Counted from the first letter of the stretch, positions 37,205 to 47,406 are shown. The stretch is 64,000 bases of DNA from Actinoallomurus soli (GCF_024055715.1 NZ_JAMXMV010000018.1:62001-126000), one strand, 5' to 3'. Made by a program: numbers and translations. Notes: generated by a model from the sequence alone, not told the origin.

Positions 37205-37582
37205 TCAGAACGTCACCGACCTCGGCCGTACCCGCCGGGGAGCCGGGTCGACCGGCACCCCGGCCGTGTCCAGGGCGCCGAGGAGCTCGTGCGCACAACG
37301 CGTCCAGAAGTAGTAGTCGCCGTCGGCGCAGCCCAGGCCGACACCGGGGCCGCCGAGGAATACGGGAGCGATGGGGAAGGCCTCGTGAATCGCCCGGAAC
37401 GGCACCGATCGTGGTCGGACCATGAGCGTGAACGGGCCTCGCGCGTGGAAGCTCACCCGGTGGGGATGCAGTTCGAGACGGGCGAGGGGCCGGTCGAGGT
37501 TGACGCGTCCGGCTCCGCCTCTCATGGGCATGCTGAATCCGCCGATGTACGAGCGGACCTCGGAATCCGATAAGGGTGCCAT
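37205..37582 (-). CDS. Unrecognised 125-residue protein downstream of thiolase
   Basis: I do not recognise this protein. It is soluble, with beta-strand-like stretches (RVSFHARGPFTLMVRPRSVPF) and a Gly-rich centre (FLGGPGVGLGCADGDYYFWTRC). The ATG at 37582 has AAGGA upstream and follows the thiolase stop after 22 bp, so the two are likely one operon under the KstR-like box at 38836. Its end, RVRPRSVTF, lies next to the EthD-like gene end. A helper role for acyl-CoA breakdown is only a guess from position. Confidence 0.6.
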   Translation of the reverse strand: MAPLSDSEVRSYIGGFSMPMRGGAGRVNLDRPLARLELHPHRVSFHARGPFTLMVRPRSVPFRAIHEAFPIAPVFLGGPGVGLGCADGDYYFWTRCAHELLGALDTAGVPVDPAPRRVRPRSVTF

Positions 37583-37604
37583 CGTGGGTCCTTGGGGCGG
37601 GGGG

Positions 37605-38834
<1,230 letters not shown>

Positions 38835-38835
38835 C

Positions 38836-38849
38836 TATAACCCGTTCTA
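38836..38849. promoter_or_regulatory. KstR-like operator upstream of thiolase
   Basis: TATAACCCGTTCTA fits the pattern with all six core bases. It lies 35 bp before the thiolase start. The rest of the 198-bp gap down to 38999 shows nothing else clear. Confidence 0.75.
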
Positions 38850-38999
38850 ATATGACGGTTGCAAGCCTCACGGCATCGGCGGATGCCGGGAAGAACTTGT
38901 TCTGGTGCAGTTCGATTCGGTGAGCGTGCCCGCAGCGGCCGGTCCGTCGCGGACCCCCGGCCGAGCGCGCCCGAACGGGGGTGTGTCGAAGTTTCGCCG

Positions 39000-39239
39000 T
39001 TAGGCGATCAGAGTGTCGAAGTCGCCGGCCTTGGCGCCCTGGATGAGGGCTTTGATCTCCGCCTTCGTGTAGACCAGGGCGGGCCCGGCCGGATGCCGGG
39101 AGTTCCTGACGGCCACGCTGCCGTCGGGGAGCTGGGCCAGCTCGACGCAATTACCTTGTGAGTTGCTCCGGTGGCTCTTCTGCCATCGGACGTCGGCGAG
39201 ATCGGTGGCGGGGATGCCGTTGTACGCCCGGTACTGCAT
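39000..39239 (-). CDS. DUF397 protein of a whiJ-like locus
   Basis: A 79-residue DUF397 protein. The motif WQKSHRSNSQGNCVELAQLPDGSVAVRNSRHPAGPALVYTKAEI is complete. Small DUF397 proteins occur beside Scr1-type HTH regulators and are thought to antagonise or partner them in development and antibiotic control. Its ATG follows the regulator stop without a gap (TGAATG). Confidence 0.93.
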   Translation of the reverse strand: MQYRAYNGIPATDLADVRWQKSHRSNSQGNCVELAQLPDGSVAVRNSRHPAGPALVYTKAEIKALIQGAKAGDFDTLIA

Positions 39240-40124
39240 TCATGTCTCCTGGAGAATCCTGCTGAGGATCTCGGCGGTGTTGTCCGGAGGTGCGCTGACC
39301 ACGCAGAGGCGTTCCATCGCCTCCATGTAGGCGTCCACGTCGTCGCGCCTGTCCAGATACAGCGCACTGGTCAGTTGCTCGACGTAGACCACGTCCGGCA
39401 GGTCCGATTCGGGAAACCGCAGGATGGTGAACGCCCCGGCCTCGGCGGTATGACCGCCGACCCGGAACGGCAACACCTGGAGAATGACGTTCGGCAGCTT
39501 CGTCGCCTCGATGAGGCGCTCGATCTGACCGCGCATCACTTCTCGTCCCCCGATCGGGCGTCGCAACGCCGCCTCGTCCACGACCGCCCACAGGCGAGGA
39601 CCGTCCCCTCGCGTGAGCAGCTTCTGACGAGTTATCCGCAGGCTGACCCTCTGCTCGATCTCTTCGGGAGGCGCGGCCGAGTTGCCCAGGGAGATGACGG
39701 CGCGGGCGTAGCCCTCGGTCTGCAGCAGACCGGGGATGAACTGGACCTCGTAGGTGCGGATCAGCGCGGCCGCCTCTTCCAGCCCCACGTAGGTCTCGAA
39801 CCAGCCCGGCAGAACGTCGCCGTACCTGTGCCACCAGCCGGGAGTGTTGGCGTCCTGAGCGAGCTCGAGAAGGCTTTCGCGCTCTCGCTCGTCCATGACG
39901 CCGTAGAGGGTGAGCAGGTCGGCCACGTCGCGTTCCTTGAATCCCACCCGGCCCAACTCCAGGCGGCTCATCTTGGAACCGGAGGCGCGGATCGCGTACC
40001 CGGCCTCCTCGCGCGTGATGCCCTGCCGCTCACGCAACCGACGCAGCTGAGCGCCGAGGAGCCGGCGCAGAACGGTCGGTCCCCCAGCGGGCTGCGCTGT
40101 GTCCACCCCTACCTCCATGAGCAT
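39240..40124 (-). CDS. Scr1-type HTH regulator (WhiJ-like, DUF5753)
   Basis: A 294-residue regulator. Residues about 20-80 are an XRE-type helix-turn-helix (LRRLRERQGITREEAGYAIRASGSKMSRLELGRVGFKERDV). The rest is the DUF5753 region, with ALIRTYEVQFIPGLLQTEGYARAVI, and ends TAEILSRILQET. It resembles the S. coelicolor WhiJ group. It forms a unit with the DUF397 gene and is divergent from the ATP-binding protein gene, across operator-like palindromes at 40181-40211. The start may be the ATG six bases later. Confidence 0.92.
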   Translation of the reverse strand: MLMEVGVDTAQPAGGPTVLRRLLGAQLRRLRERQGITREEAGYAIRASGSKMSRLELGRVGFKERDVADLLTLYGVMDERERESLLELAQDANTPGWWHRYGDVLPGWFETYVGLEEAAALIRTYEVQFIPGLLQTEGYARAVISLGNSAAPPEEIEQRVSLRITRQKLLTRGDGPRLWAVVDEAALRRPIGGREVMRGQIERLIEATKLPNVILQVLPFRVGGHTAEAGAFTILRFPESDLPDVVYVEQLTSALYLDRRDDVDAYMEAMERLCVVSAPPDNTAEILSRILQET

Positions 40125-40180
40125 CGGTCAGCGCACAGTGTGCCACTCCCTTCCGTCGCTGTCAGAGTTGCACGATCGTC

Positions 40181-40211
40181 TGCACGTGCATCGGGCCTTG
40201 CATATGCAAGG
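40181..40211. promoter_or_regulatory. Palindromes between divergent whiJ-like genes
   Basis: TGCACGTGCA (40181-40190) and CCTTGCATATGCAAGG (40196-40211) are both perfect palindromes, and a further TTGCAC lies at 40169. They share TGCA half sites and lie in the 144-bp gap between the divergent regulator and ATP-binding genes. They are the best candidates for the Scr1-type regulator's binding sites. Confidence 0.6.
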
Positions 40212-40268
40212 CATGTCGAGCAGGATAGCGCGCGAGGCACGCCGATCACTGCTTCCCAGGGGATCGCG

Positions 40269-40799
40269 ATGACAGCACACGGAGCGCGCTGGATGACCGG
40301 TGAGAGCGTCGACGAAGCGCACGAGTGGCTGTTGTCGGCGATCGCGCGTGGCGGACGGTGGCCGGGCCACCTCGTACCGCCCGCCAGGATGGGCTCGGAC
40401 GCGATGACGCGGGACCTCGCCGCGCTGCCCGAATCGGTGCGGGAGGCGCGCGAGTTCACGCGTGACGGGCTGAGGACCTGGGGCCTGGCGGCCATGTACG
40501 ACGACGTCGGCCTCGTCGTCTCCGAACTCGTGACGAACGCCATCCGGTACGCCGTCGGGGCGACGGCCGGCCCCGGCGACACCCCGGTCAGGCTCGGGCT
40601 CCTGCGGACCGTCGGCCGGCTGACCTGCGCGGTCGCCGACCCCAGCGACGAGGTGCCCCAGCAGGGGGAGGCCGACTTCGTCTCCCAGAGCGGGCGCGGT
40701 CTGTACCTCGTCGCCGCGTTCAGCGACGCGTGGAACTGGACCCCGCTGTACGGTCACGGCAAGGTCGTGTGGGCGACCTTCACCACCCGCGGGAGCTGA
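40269..40799 (+). CDS. RsbW-like ATP-binding protein (anti-sigma type)
   Basis: A 176-residue GHKL ATPase-fold protein. It shows VGLVVSELVTNAIRYAV (N box), VADPSDEVPQ and SGRGLYLVAAFSDAWNW. Such proteins bind sigma factors or anti-sigma antagonists and are typical of whiJ-like loci. The ATG at 40269 was chosen because AGGGGAT stands before it and longer frames overlap the operators. A 32-bp tandem repeat begins within its stop codon. Confidence 0.88.
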   Translation: MTAHGARWMTGESVDEAHEWLLSAIARGGRWPGHLVPPARMGSDAMTRDLAALPESVREAREFTRDGLRTWGLAAMYDDVGLVVSELVTNAIRYAVGATAGPGDTPVRLGLLRTVGRLTCAVADPSDEVPQQGEADFVSQSGRGLYLVAAFSDAWNWTPLYGHGKVVWATFTTRGS

Positions 40800-40887
40800 C
40801 GAGCGCGGCCGTGAGCACCGCGGCCGGCCGACGAGCGCGGCGATGAGCACCGCGGCCGGCCGACGAGCGCGGCGATGAGCACCGCGG
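40798..40887. repeat. 32-bp tandem repeat, 2.8 copies
   Basis: Three head-to-tail copies (40798-40829, 40830-40861, 40862-40887 partial) each start GACGAGCGCGG and contain GAGCACCGCGG. Copies differ at two bases. They begin within the stop codon of the ATP-binding gene and end just before the convergent DUF202 gene. Strong self-pairing is possible. Confidence 0.85.
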
Positions 40888-40894
40888 CGGGGGT

Positions 40895-41164
40895 TCACAG
40901 CATCATGACGCCCGCGACGGCCACCCACACGCAGGCACCGGCCAGCAGCAGTCCCTCCACCGGCGACATCGGCGGCGGTTCGGCGTGCCCGCGCAACCAT
41001 CGTCGCCTGCGGTACGCGACGACCGTCACCGCCAGCGGGCCGAGCAGCGCGACGGCCCCGGCCGGGAACGCGATCTTGACGGCGAGCAGGCCGGCCGCCC
41101 AGCAGGACAGCAGGGCCCGCAGCCAGGTGAGCTCCGTCCGCTGAGCCTGGAGGCCGGAGCTCAC
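40895..41164 (-). CDS. DUF202 membrane protein
   Basis: An 89-residue protein with three hydrophobic segments. It shows the DUF202 opening LQAQRTELTWLRALLSCWAAGLL. Its start overlaps the stop of the next DUF202 gene (ATGA), so the two are co-translated and may form a heteromer. Function unknown; related YidH proteins are inner-membrane proteins. Confidence 0.85.
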   Translation of the reverse strand: MSSGLQAQRTELTWLRALLSCWAAGLLAVKIAFPAGAVALLGPLAVTVVAYRRRRWLRGHAEPPPMSPVEGLLLAGACVWVAVAGVMML

Positions 41165-41508
41165 CGGGTCACGAGCCCGCTGACGAGCGTGGCGGTGAAG
41201 AGGACCGCCACGCCCACCGTGAGAACGGCGGGAAGGGGATCGCGCGGCAGGCAGACTCCCAGCCGCATCGCCTCCTGGGCCCGCCGCCAGCGCCGGTAGG
41301 CGACGGGCGCGATGACCACGCTCAGCGTGATGGCGCCGAGGCCGATCTCCCGGTGCCAGCCCGGCAGCGCGACTCCCCGGATGCCGCCGACCAGCGGTAT
41401 CCCGAGCGCGACCAGGCCGAAGGCCGTCCGTACCCAGGCCAGCAGGGTGCGCTCGTTGGCGAGCGAGAAGCGGTAGTCGGGCTCGTGCCCGGGTTCGACA
41501 TCCGACAT
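41161..41508 (-). CDS. YidH-like DUF202 membrane protein
   Basis: A 115-residue protein with FSLANERTLLAWVRTAFGLVALGIPLVGG, the DUF202/YidH mark, and three hydrophobic segments. The start is the ATG at 41508 (MSDVEPGHEPDYRF). It comes first in a two-gene operon with the 89-residue DUF202 protein. Confidence 0.87.
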   Translation of the reverse strand: MSDVEPGHEPDYRFSLANERTLLAWVRTAFGLVALGIPLVGGIRGVALPGWHREIGLGAITLSVVIAPVAYRRWRRAQEAMRLGVCLPRDPLPAVLTVGVAVLFTATLVSGLVTR

Positions 41509-41882
41509 CGTCTTCAAGGCCCTCCTCAAGACGGTCGAGGCCCGTCCGATGATGCTTCTACCCACCGCCGCCGGCCCCGGGCGTGTCCCGCCACCGGTCC
41601 GCCGGCGCGGTGGGCTCCCGCCTGCGGCGATGGAGCCCGCTTGGGAGGCGCTCGGTCCGGGAACGTCTGCACAGGGCGGTCGTTCCGCGCGGGCGTACGC
41701 GGGGTCCGCCGCCGAATCGGGCGTATGTGGCAACTCGCTCGATTTTGCCCTTCGTATGACCCTGAGCAGGGAAAAGGTCTGTCCGGATCTCCCATTGTGG
41801 GCTTGTGTCGAGGCCGTTCGCGGAGCAACGTGGACCTTCGAAGGCGGAAACGGTGTACCGGCACGATCGGGGGATGGTCGGC

Positions 41883-42596
41883 ATGGCCGCGGAGAGAAGA
41901 GCCACAGCCACGAAGGAGAGGCCCGCGTCGCAGAGGACGTCGGCGACGACCGCGGCCACCACACGGCGCGGTCGTACGACGACCCCGGCGACGACGGCGG
42001 AGACGATGCACACCGAGGAGCACGGGGCCGCGGTCCCCGTCCCCGTCGTCACGCCGCACGTCAGGATGTTGAGGATTCCCCTGCCCACCCGGGGGCTCGC
42101 CATGGTCGGCGACATGGGCCGGGTCGCCGCCGCGTACCTGCCCCCCAGGGACCGGTTGATGTTCTACGGAGGACTGGCGGCCGCCGCCGCCATCGGAGTC
42201 CTCGACTGGCCGGTGGCCGCGGCCGTCGGCGTCGGGACGATGGTGGCGCGCCGGGCCGCCGGTCGGCGGGAGCCCGCACGACCCGTCCCGGCGAGCACGC
42301 AGGCCGCGACGCCGGCCGAGACTCCGGCACGGACCACCGGCCGGACGACGGCGGGCACGAGCCGGTCCCGGACCACCACGGGCACCACCGGCCGGACCCG
42401 GACGACGGCGGGCGCGACCGGCGCCAAGACGACGGGCACGAGCCGATCGCGGACGACGGCCGGCACGAGCCGGGCGCGGGCGACCGGCGCCACCGCGGCC
42501 GAGGGCGCGGCGGGAGCCGAGACCGGAGCCACGGGCGCGGCCGGTACCGCGACCACGCCTCGTTCCACCGGCCGGTCCACGGCCGAGAACGCCTGA
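41883..42596 (+). CDS. Ala/Thr-rich membrane protein upstream of the P-type ATPase
   Basis: A protein of about 237 residues that I do not recognise. Residues about 50-130 hold a short conserved-looking part (VRMLRIPLPTRGLAMVGDMGRVAAAYLPPRDRLMFYGG) and hydrophobic segments around GGLAAAAAIGVLDWPVAAAVGVGTMV. The C-terminal 100 residues are a low-complexity tail of T, G, A and R, with repeats such as GTSRSRTTAGT. I chose ATG at 41883, which has GGGGGATGG before it. It ends 19 bp before the giant ATPase, so it is probably a partner protein of that pump. Confidence 0.65.
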   Translation: MAAERRATATKERPASQRTSATTAATTRRGRTTTPATTAETMHTEEHGAAVPVPVVTPHVRMLRIPLPTRGLAMVGDMGRVAAAYLPPRDRLMFYGGLAAAAAIGVLDWPVAAAVGVGTMVARRAAGRREPARPVPASTQAATPAETPARTTGRTTAGTSRSRTTTGTTGRTRTTAGATGAKTTGTSRSRTTAGTSRARATGATAAEGAAGAETGATGAAGTATTPRSTGRSTAENA

Positions 42597-42615
42597 CGAC
42601 CGGGTACCCGGACTC

Positions 42616-45600
42616 ATGCCGCTGGGACCACTTCTCCGTGCCGCGTCCGGCCTGCTCCAGATGACGGCGACGGTCACCGGCACGGCCGCGCGGGCCACGG
42701 CGACGGTCACGGGCACGGCCGCGCGGACCTCGGTGACGGTCACGGGCACGGCCGCGCGGGCGTCGATGACGGTCCCGGGCGTCGTACGGCGCGCCTCGTG
42801 CGAGGCGGTGCGCCTTCCGGGCCTGCTGGTGCGTCTGCCCGCGGCCGCCGCGCGGGCGTCCGAGGCGGTCGTACAGGACCCGGCGGCCGCGCTGCGCGCC
42901 GCCATCGAGACGGTGGAGCAACGGCGGGTGCACCGGGCCGGCCGGCGGACCAGCATCCGGGTCCGGGGTCTGCATCACCCGGGCCGCGAGGGCATGGCGA
43001 GCGACCTCGTCACCGCGATGAGCGAGGTCGCGGGGGTGCGCCGTGCCGAGGTGAACGGCGTTCTCGGCGTCGTGATGGTGGCCCACGACGGTGACGTCCC
43101 CGTTGACGCGCTCACCGGGGTGGTCGACGCGGTCGAGGACCGGTACGACGCCGCCGGTGAGCCGTACGCCGCGCATCCCGACCCCGGCCATCGGCAGGCG
43201 GTCCTGCGGGAGACGGCGCTCACGGCCGCGTACGCGGCGGGGGCGACCGCCGCCATCACGGGCAGGTTCGTGCTGCGCGCCGTGCCGATCCCGCCGGCCG
43301 TGGGCACCCTCATCGCGATGGCCGACTCGACGCCGCAGGTCAGGGAGCGGCTGACGCGGTTGATCGGGCGCGCGGCGACCGACGTCCTCATCGGCGGTGG
43401 CCTCGCGGGCCTGCAGGCGCTGGCCCAGCAGCCGACCGGCCTGCTGATCGGCGCCGTGCACCGGACGACCCGCGTCGGGGAGGCGCGCGCGTACCGATCC
43501 GTGTGGCACCGGCGCACCGGGCACCTGATCCGTGAGGAGGGCTCGTTCGAGGCCCCGGCTCTGGACGTGCCCGAGCGGCCCGTGCCGCTGCCGTACGGGC
43601 CGGTGGAGCGCGCCGCCTGGACGGTGCCCACGGCGATCACCGGTGCGGTGGGCGCGTACGTTCTCACCCGTGACGCCGCGCGGGCACAGGGGGTGCTGGC
43701 CGCCGGTGTGCCGAGGGCGGCGCGCATGGGCCGCGAGGCGTTCGCCACCCAGCTCGGCCTGGTACTCGCGGGCCGGGACATCATCGTCATCGACCTGGAG
43801 AGCCTGCGCCGGTTCGACCGGGTCGACCACGTCATCGTCGACGCGTCGGTGCTGCGCACCGGCGACATGGTGATCGAGGACGTCGTCCCCCTCCCGTTGG
43901 TCACCGCCGAAGAGGCGCACGAACGCGCCCACGCGCTGGTGGACCTGGAACGCCCGGAGGCCCGGCGGGAGGACGGACCCTGGGTGGTGACGCCGCTGCG
44001 CCCGGCCGCCCCGGCGTCCACGTCGACCCCGGTCTCCGCCCCCGTCTCCACGCCGGACTCCGCCCCCGTCTCCACGCCGGACTCCGCCCCCGTCTCCACG
44101 CCGGACGCCGCCCCCGTCTCCACGCCGGACTCCGCCTCCGTCTCCATCTCGGACGCTGTTCTCACGTCCGCCTCCACGGGCGCCCCGGCCACCGAGGCCG
44201 AACCGGCTCCGGTGTCCGAGGCCGACCTCTCGGCCGAGGCGCGGGCGCGCGCTGCCGAACTGCGGGAGCTCGGCGCGATCGTGCTCCTGCTGACCCGCGA
44301 CGGTGAGCCGGCCGCCCTGGTCTCCGTGGTCGCCGAGCTCGACCCGCTGGCCGAGGCCCTGATCGACGCCGCCAGGGGGGTGGGGTCGGTGGCCGTGGCC
44401 GGCGCCTCCGTGCTGGCGCAGCGGCTGTCCGTTCCCGACGCGGTGCCCGGCGGCGGCCGGCTCCTCGACTCGGTGCGCCAGGCCCAGGAGGCCGGGCACG
44501 TCGTCGCGCTCGTCGCGGCGCGCGGTGGCGCGCCGCTCGCGGCGGCGGACGTGGGGATCGGGCTGCTGGCACCCGGCCGCCGCCCGCCCTGGGGCGCACC
44601 CCTGCTGTGCGGGCCGGGTCTGGCGGAGGCGTGCCTGCTGCTGGGGGCCATGCCGTCGGCCCGGCGGACCAGCACGCGCGCCGCCCGGATCGCCAACGTG
44701 GGGTCGGTGGCGGGGGCGCTGCTGGCCGCGGCCGGGTCGTCCGCACGCGCGCCCCGGCGGGCGCGGCTGGCGGTCGACTTCGCCACCGTGTCGGCGTTCG
44801 TCGTGGGCTCCCTGTCGGGCCGGGCGCTGACCCGGCGGCCCGCTCCCGTGCCGCAGGACCGTACGGCCTGGCATGCGTGGCCGGCCAAGGCCGTGCTCAC
44901 CCGGCTGGGGTCGTCCATGTCCGGCATCGACGAGGACGAGGCCGCCCGGCGCCGCTCGGACGTGGGGGAGGTGATCCGCCCGCCCGGGCTCGCCCAGGTG
45001 ACCGTGGACGAGCTGGACAACCCGCTGACCCCCGCGCTGGCGGCCGGGGCCGGAGTGTCCGCGGTGGTCGGATCGATCATGGACGCGGCCCTCATCGGCG
45101 CGGTCCTCGCAGTCAACGCGATGATGTCCGGCCTGCAGCGGGTCCGCGCCGACCGCGCGCTGCGGCAGCTCGTCGACCTGAGCGCGGTGCGGGTACGGCT
45201 CCGGCGTCCGGACGCGGGCGGCGAAGAGCCGCGGGCCACCGCCGACCAGCTCGTTCCCGGCGACGTCGTCGTCCTCACCGCGGGGGACGCGGTCCCGGCG
45301 GACCTGCGCCTGCTGTCGGCCAAGGACCTCGAGGTCGACGAGTCGAGCCTTACCGGCGAGTCGCAGCTGGTCACGAAGGACCCCCGGCCCAGCATGGCCC
45401 GGTCTGTCGCCGACCGGCACTCGATGCTGTACCAGGGCACGGTGATCGCCGCGGGCGACGCGGTCGGCGTCGTGGTCGCGACGGGCGCCCAGACCGAGGT
45501 GGGGCGCACGACGCGGCAGGCCGGCGCCGAGGACCGTCCCGGCGGCGTCGAGACGCGCCTGCGCGCGCTGACGCGGGTGACCCTGCCGGTCGCCCTGGGG

Positions 45601-47406
45601 GCCGGCGCGGTGCTCTTCGGGACGGATCTCCTGCGCGGGGCCACGCTCGCCCGTGCCCTCGGACCGGCGGTCAGCCTGGCCGTCGCCGCCGTGCCCGAGG
45701 GGCTGCCGTTCGTCGCCACGGCGGCCGAGCTGGCCACGGCCCGGCGGATGTCCCGTCGTGGCGCGCTCGTCCGCAACCCGCGCACGATCGAGGCCCTCGG
45801 CCGCATCGACGTCCTCTGCTTCGACAAGACCGGCACGCTGACGGAGGGACGGCTGCGGCTGGGCCAGGTGTCCGACGGCATCGCGTCCCGCCCCGTCGAG
45901 GAGCGGCTGCCGCCGGCGTTCCGGGAGATCCTCGCGGCCGCCGTACGCGCGACGCCGGACCCCGGCGGCGGCCGGCTGCCCCACCCGACCGACCGGGCGA
46001 TCATGAGGGCCGCCCGCAAGCTCGGCATGGACGCCGCGGAGGGGCTCGGGGCGTGGCAGCGGGTCGACGAGCTGCCGTTCGAACCCGCGCGCGGCTACCA
46101 CGCCGTGCTCGGCCGTACGAACCGCCGGCAGCGGCTGAGCGTGAAGGGCGCTCCGGAGATCATCCTGGAGGCGTGCGACACCTGGCAGCGCGACGACGGG
46201 CAGGTTCCGTTCGATCGGGAGGCGCGGGAGAAGGTCGACCAGGAGATCGACCGCCTGGCCCGCCTCGGCTACCGGGTGCTGGCGGTCGCGGAGCGCGCGG
46301 CGTCGGGGCGCCGGGACCTCACCGCGGAGCGCATCGACCGGCTCGGCTTCCTCGGCCTGCTCTGCATCGCCGATCCGGTCCGGCCCACCGCCGCGGAGGC
46401 GGTCGGCCGGCTGCGGAAGGCGGGCGTCGACGTGATCATGATCACCGGTGACCACCCGACCACCGCGGAGGCCATCGCCGCCGAGCTGCGGCTGCTGAAC
46501 GGCCGGATCATGACCGGGCCGGACCTCGACGCCCTGCGCGACGAGGAGCTGGCCGACGCGCTGTCCAGGGTGGCGGTGTTCGCCCGGGTCAGCCCCGCGC
46601 AGAAGGCCCGCGTCGTCCGGGCCCTGCGCAGCGCCGGGCGGGTGGTCGCCGTCACCGGCGACGGCGCCAACGACGCCCCGGCCATCCGGCTGGCCGACGT
46701 CGGCATCGCGCTCGGGGAGCGGGCCACTCCCGCCGCCCGCGAGACCGCCGACGTGGTCGTCACCGACGACCGGATCGAGACGATCACCGACGCGATCGCC
46801 GACTGCCGGGCGATGTGGCGCTCGACGCGGGACGCCCTGGCCGTGCTGCTCGGCGGCAACCTCGGCGAGATCGCCTTCACCGTGGGAACGGGGCTGGTGA
46901 GCGGGCGCAGCCCCTTGAACGTGCGTCAGCTGCTCCTGGTCAACCTGCTCACCGACATGCTCCCGGCGATCGCCCTGGCGGCCCGCCCGCCGTCCGGCGT
47001 GACGAGCGAGGAGCTCCTTGCCGAGGGCCCGGACCGCTCGCTCGGCGGCGCGCTGACCCGTGACGTCACGGTCCGCGCGGGCACGACGGCGGGGGCGGCG
47101 CTGGCGGCCTGGATGATGGCGCGGGCCAGCGGCACCCGCGGCCAGGCCGACACCACCGGCCTCGTCGCGCTCGTCACCACGCAGCTCGCGCAGACGATCG
47201 TCGCGGGCGGCCGCGACCCGCTGGTGCTCGGCTGCGGCCTGGCGTCCCTCGGCGCGCTGGCGTTCATCGTGCAGGTGCCGGGCCTCAGCCACTTCTTCGG
47301 CTGCCGGCCGTTGCTCCCGCACTGCTGGGCCATCGCCCTCGGATCGGGGGTGGGTCTGGCTCTGGCGGCCGTACTGCTCACCCGGATCCGGCGACCGGCC
47401 GTCTGA
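42616..47406 (+). CDS. Giant P-type cation-transporting ATPase (CtpH/CtpI-like)
   Basis: A 1596-residue membrane pump. Core motifs are all present: TGES at about 914, the phosphorylation site DKTGTLTE with Asp1070, KGAPE and TGDGANDAPAI near 1350. It ends in several hydrophobic helices. The N-terminal half is unusual: 12-residue repeats (TVTGTAAR) at 16-60, a heavy-metal-associated-like fold around 110-175, and an 8-residue repeat (APVSTPDS) near 475-515 before a truncated second half-ATPase-like region. The length and layout match mycobacterial CtpH and CtpI. The transported ion cannot be told from the sequence. Confidence 0.9.
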   Translation: MPLGPLLRAASGLLQMTATVTGTAARATATVTGTAARTSVTVTGTAARASMTVPGVVRRASCEAVRLPGLLVRLPAAAARASEAVVQDPAAALRAAIETVEQRRVHRAGRRTSIRVRGLHHPGREGMASDLVTAMSEVAGVRRAEVNGVLGVVMVAHDGDVPVDALTGVVDAVEDRYDAAGEPYAAHPDPGHRQAVLRETALTAAYAAGATAAITGRFVLRAVPIPPAVGTLIAMADSTPQVRERLTRLIGRAATDVLIGGGLAGLQALAQQPTGLLIGAVHRTTRVGEARAYRSVWHRRTGHLIREEGSFEAPALDVPERPVPLPYGPVERAAWTVPTAITGAVGAYVLTRDAARAQGVLAAGVPRAARMGREAFATQLGLVLAGRDIIVIDLESLRRFDRVDHVIVDASVLRTGDMVIEDVVPLPLVTAEEAHERAHALVDLERPEARREDGPWVVTPLRPAAPASTSTPVSAPVSTPDSAPVSTPDSAPVSTPDAAPVSTPDSASVSISDAVLTSASTGAPATEAEPAPVSEADLSAEARARAAELRELGAIVLLLTRDGEPAALVSVVAELDPLAEALIDAARGVGSVAVAGASVLAQRLSVPDAVPGGGRLLDSVRQAQEAGHVVALVAARGGAPLAAADVGIGLLAPGRRPPWGAPLLCGPGLAEACLLLGAMPSARRTSTRAARIANVGSVAGALLAAAGSSARAPRRARLAVDFATVSAFVVGSLSGRALTRRPAPVPQDRTAWHAWPAKAVLTRLGSSMSGIDEDEAARRRSDVGEVIRPPGLAQVTVDELDNPLTPALAAGAGVSAVVGSIMDAALIGAVLAVNAMMSGLQRVRADRALRQLVDLSAVRVRLRRPDAGGEEPRATADQLVPGDVVVLTAGDAVPADLRLLSAKDLEVDESSLTGESQLVTKDPRPSMARSVADRHSMLYQGTVIAAGDAVGVVVATGAQTEVGRTTRQAGAEDRPGGVETRLRALTRVTLPVALGAGAVLFGTDLLRGATLARALGPAVSLAVAAVPEGLPFVATAAELATARRMSRRGALVRNPRTIEALGRIDVLCFDKTGTLTEGRLRLGQVSDGIASRPVEERLPPAFREILAAAVRATPDPGGGRLPHPTDRAIMRAARKLGMDAAEGLGAWQRVDELPFEPARGYHAVLGRTNRRQRLSVKGAPEIILEACDTWQRDDGQVPFDREAREKVDQEIDRLARLGYRVLAVAERAASGRRDLTAERIDRLGFLGLLCIADPVRPTAAEAVGRLRKAGVDVIMITGDHPTTAEAIAAELRLLNGRIMTGPDLDALRDEELADALSRVAVFARVSPAQKARVVRALRSAGRVVAVTGDGANDAPAIRLADVGIALGERATPAARETADVVVTDDRIETITDAIADCRAMWRSTRDALAVLLGGNLGEIAFTVGTGLVSGRSPLNVRQLLLVNLLTDMLPAIALAARPPSGVTSEELLAEGPDRSLGGALTRDVTVRAGTTAGAALAAWMMARASGTRGQADTTGLVALVTTQLAQTIVAGGRDPLVLGCGLASLGALAFIVQVPGLSHFFGCRPLLPHCWAIALGSGVGLALAAVLLTRIRRPAV
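42661..42798. repeat. 36-bp coding repeats in the ATPase N terminus
   Basis: Four imperfect 36-bp units encode successive 12-residue blocks of the form ATVTGTAARAT. They start near the N terminus of the P-type ATPase and end before its metal-binding-like part. Confidence 0.75.
44032..44155. repeat. 24-bp coding repeats inside the P-type ATPase
   Basis: About five head-to-tail units near GTCTCCACGCCGGACTCC encode the 8-residue block APVSTPDS. The block forms a Pro/Ser/Thr linker between two parts of the ATPase and is likely to vary in copy number among strains. Confidence 0.85.

Noticed and set aside
40798-40887. A CRISPR array or att site
   Set aside because: Copies are contiguous with no spacers, and no integrase or cas genes are in the window.
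44032-44155. A CRISPR array
   Set aside because: The repeats are head-to-tail without spacers and encode in-frame protein repeats.
42061-47322. A 1753-codon open frame on the minus strand opposite the P-type ATPase
   Set aside because: It mirrors the codon pattern of the ATPase and yields a low-complexity Arg/Gly/His product; a high-GC shadow.
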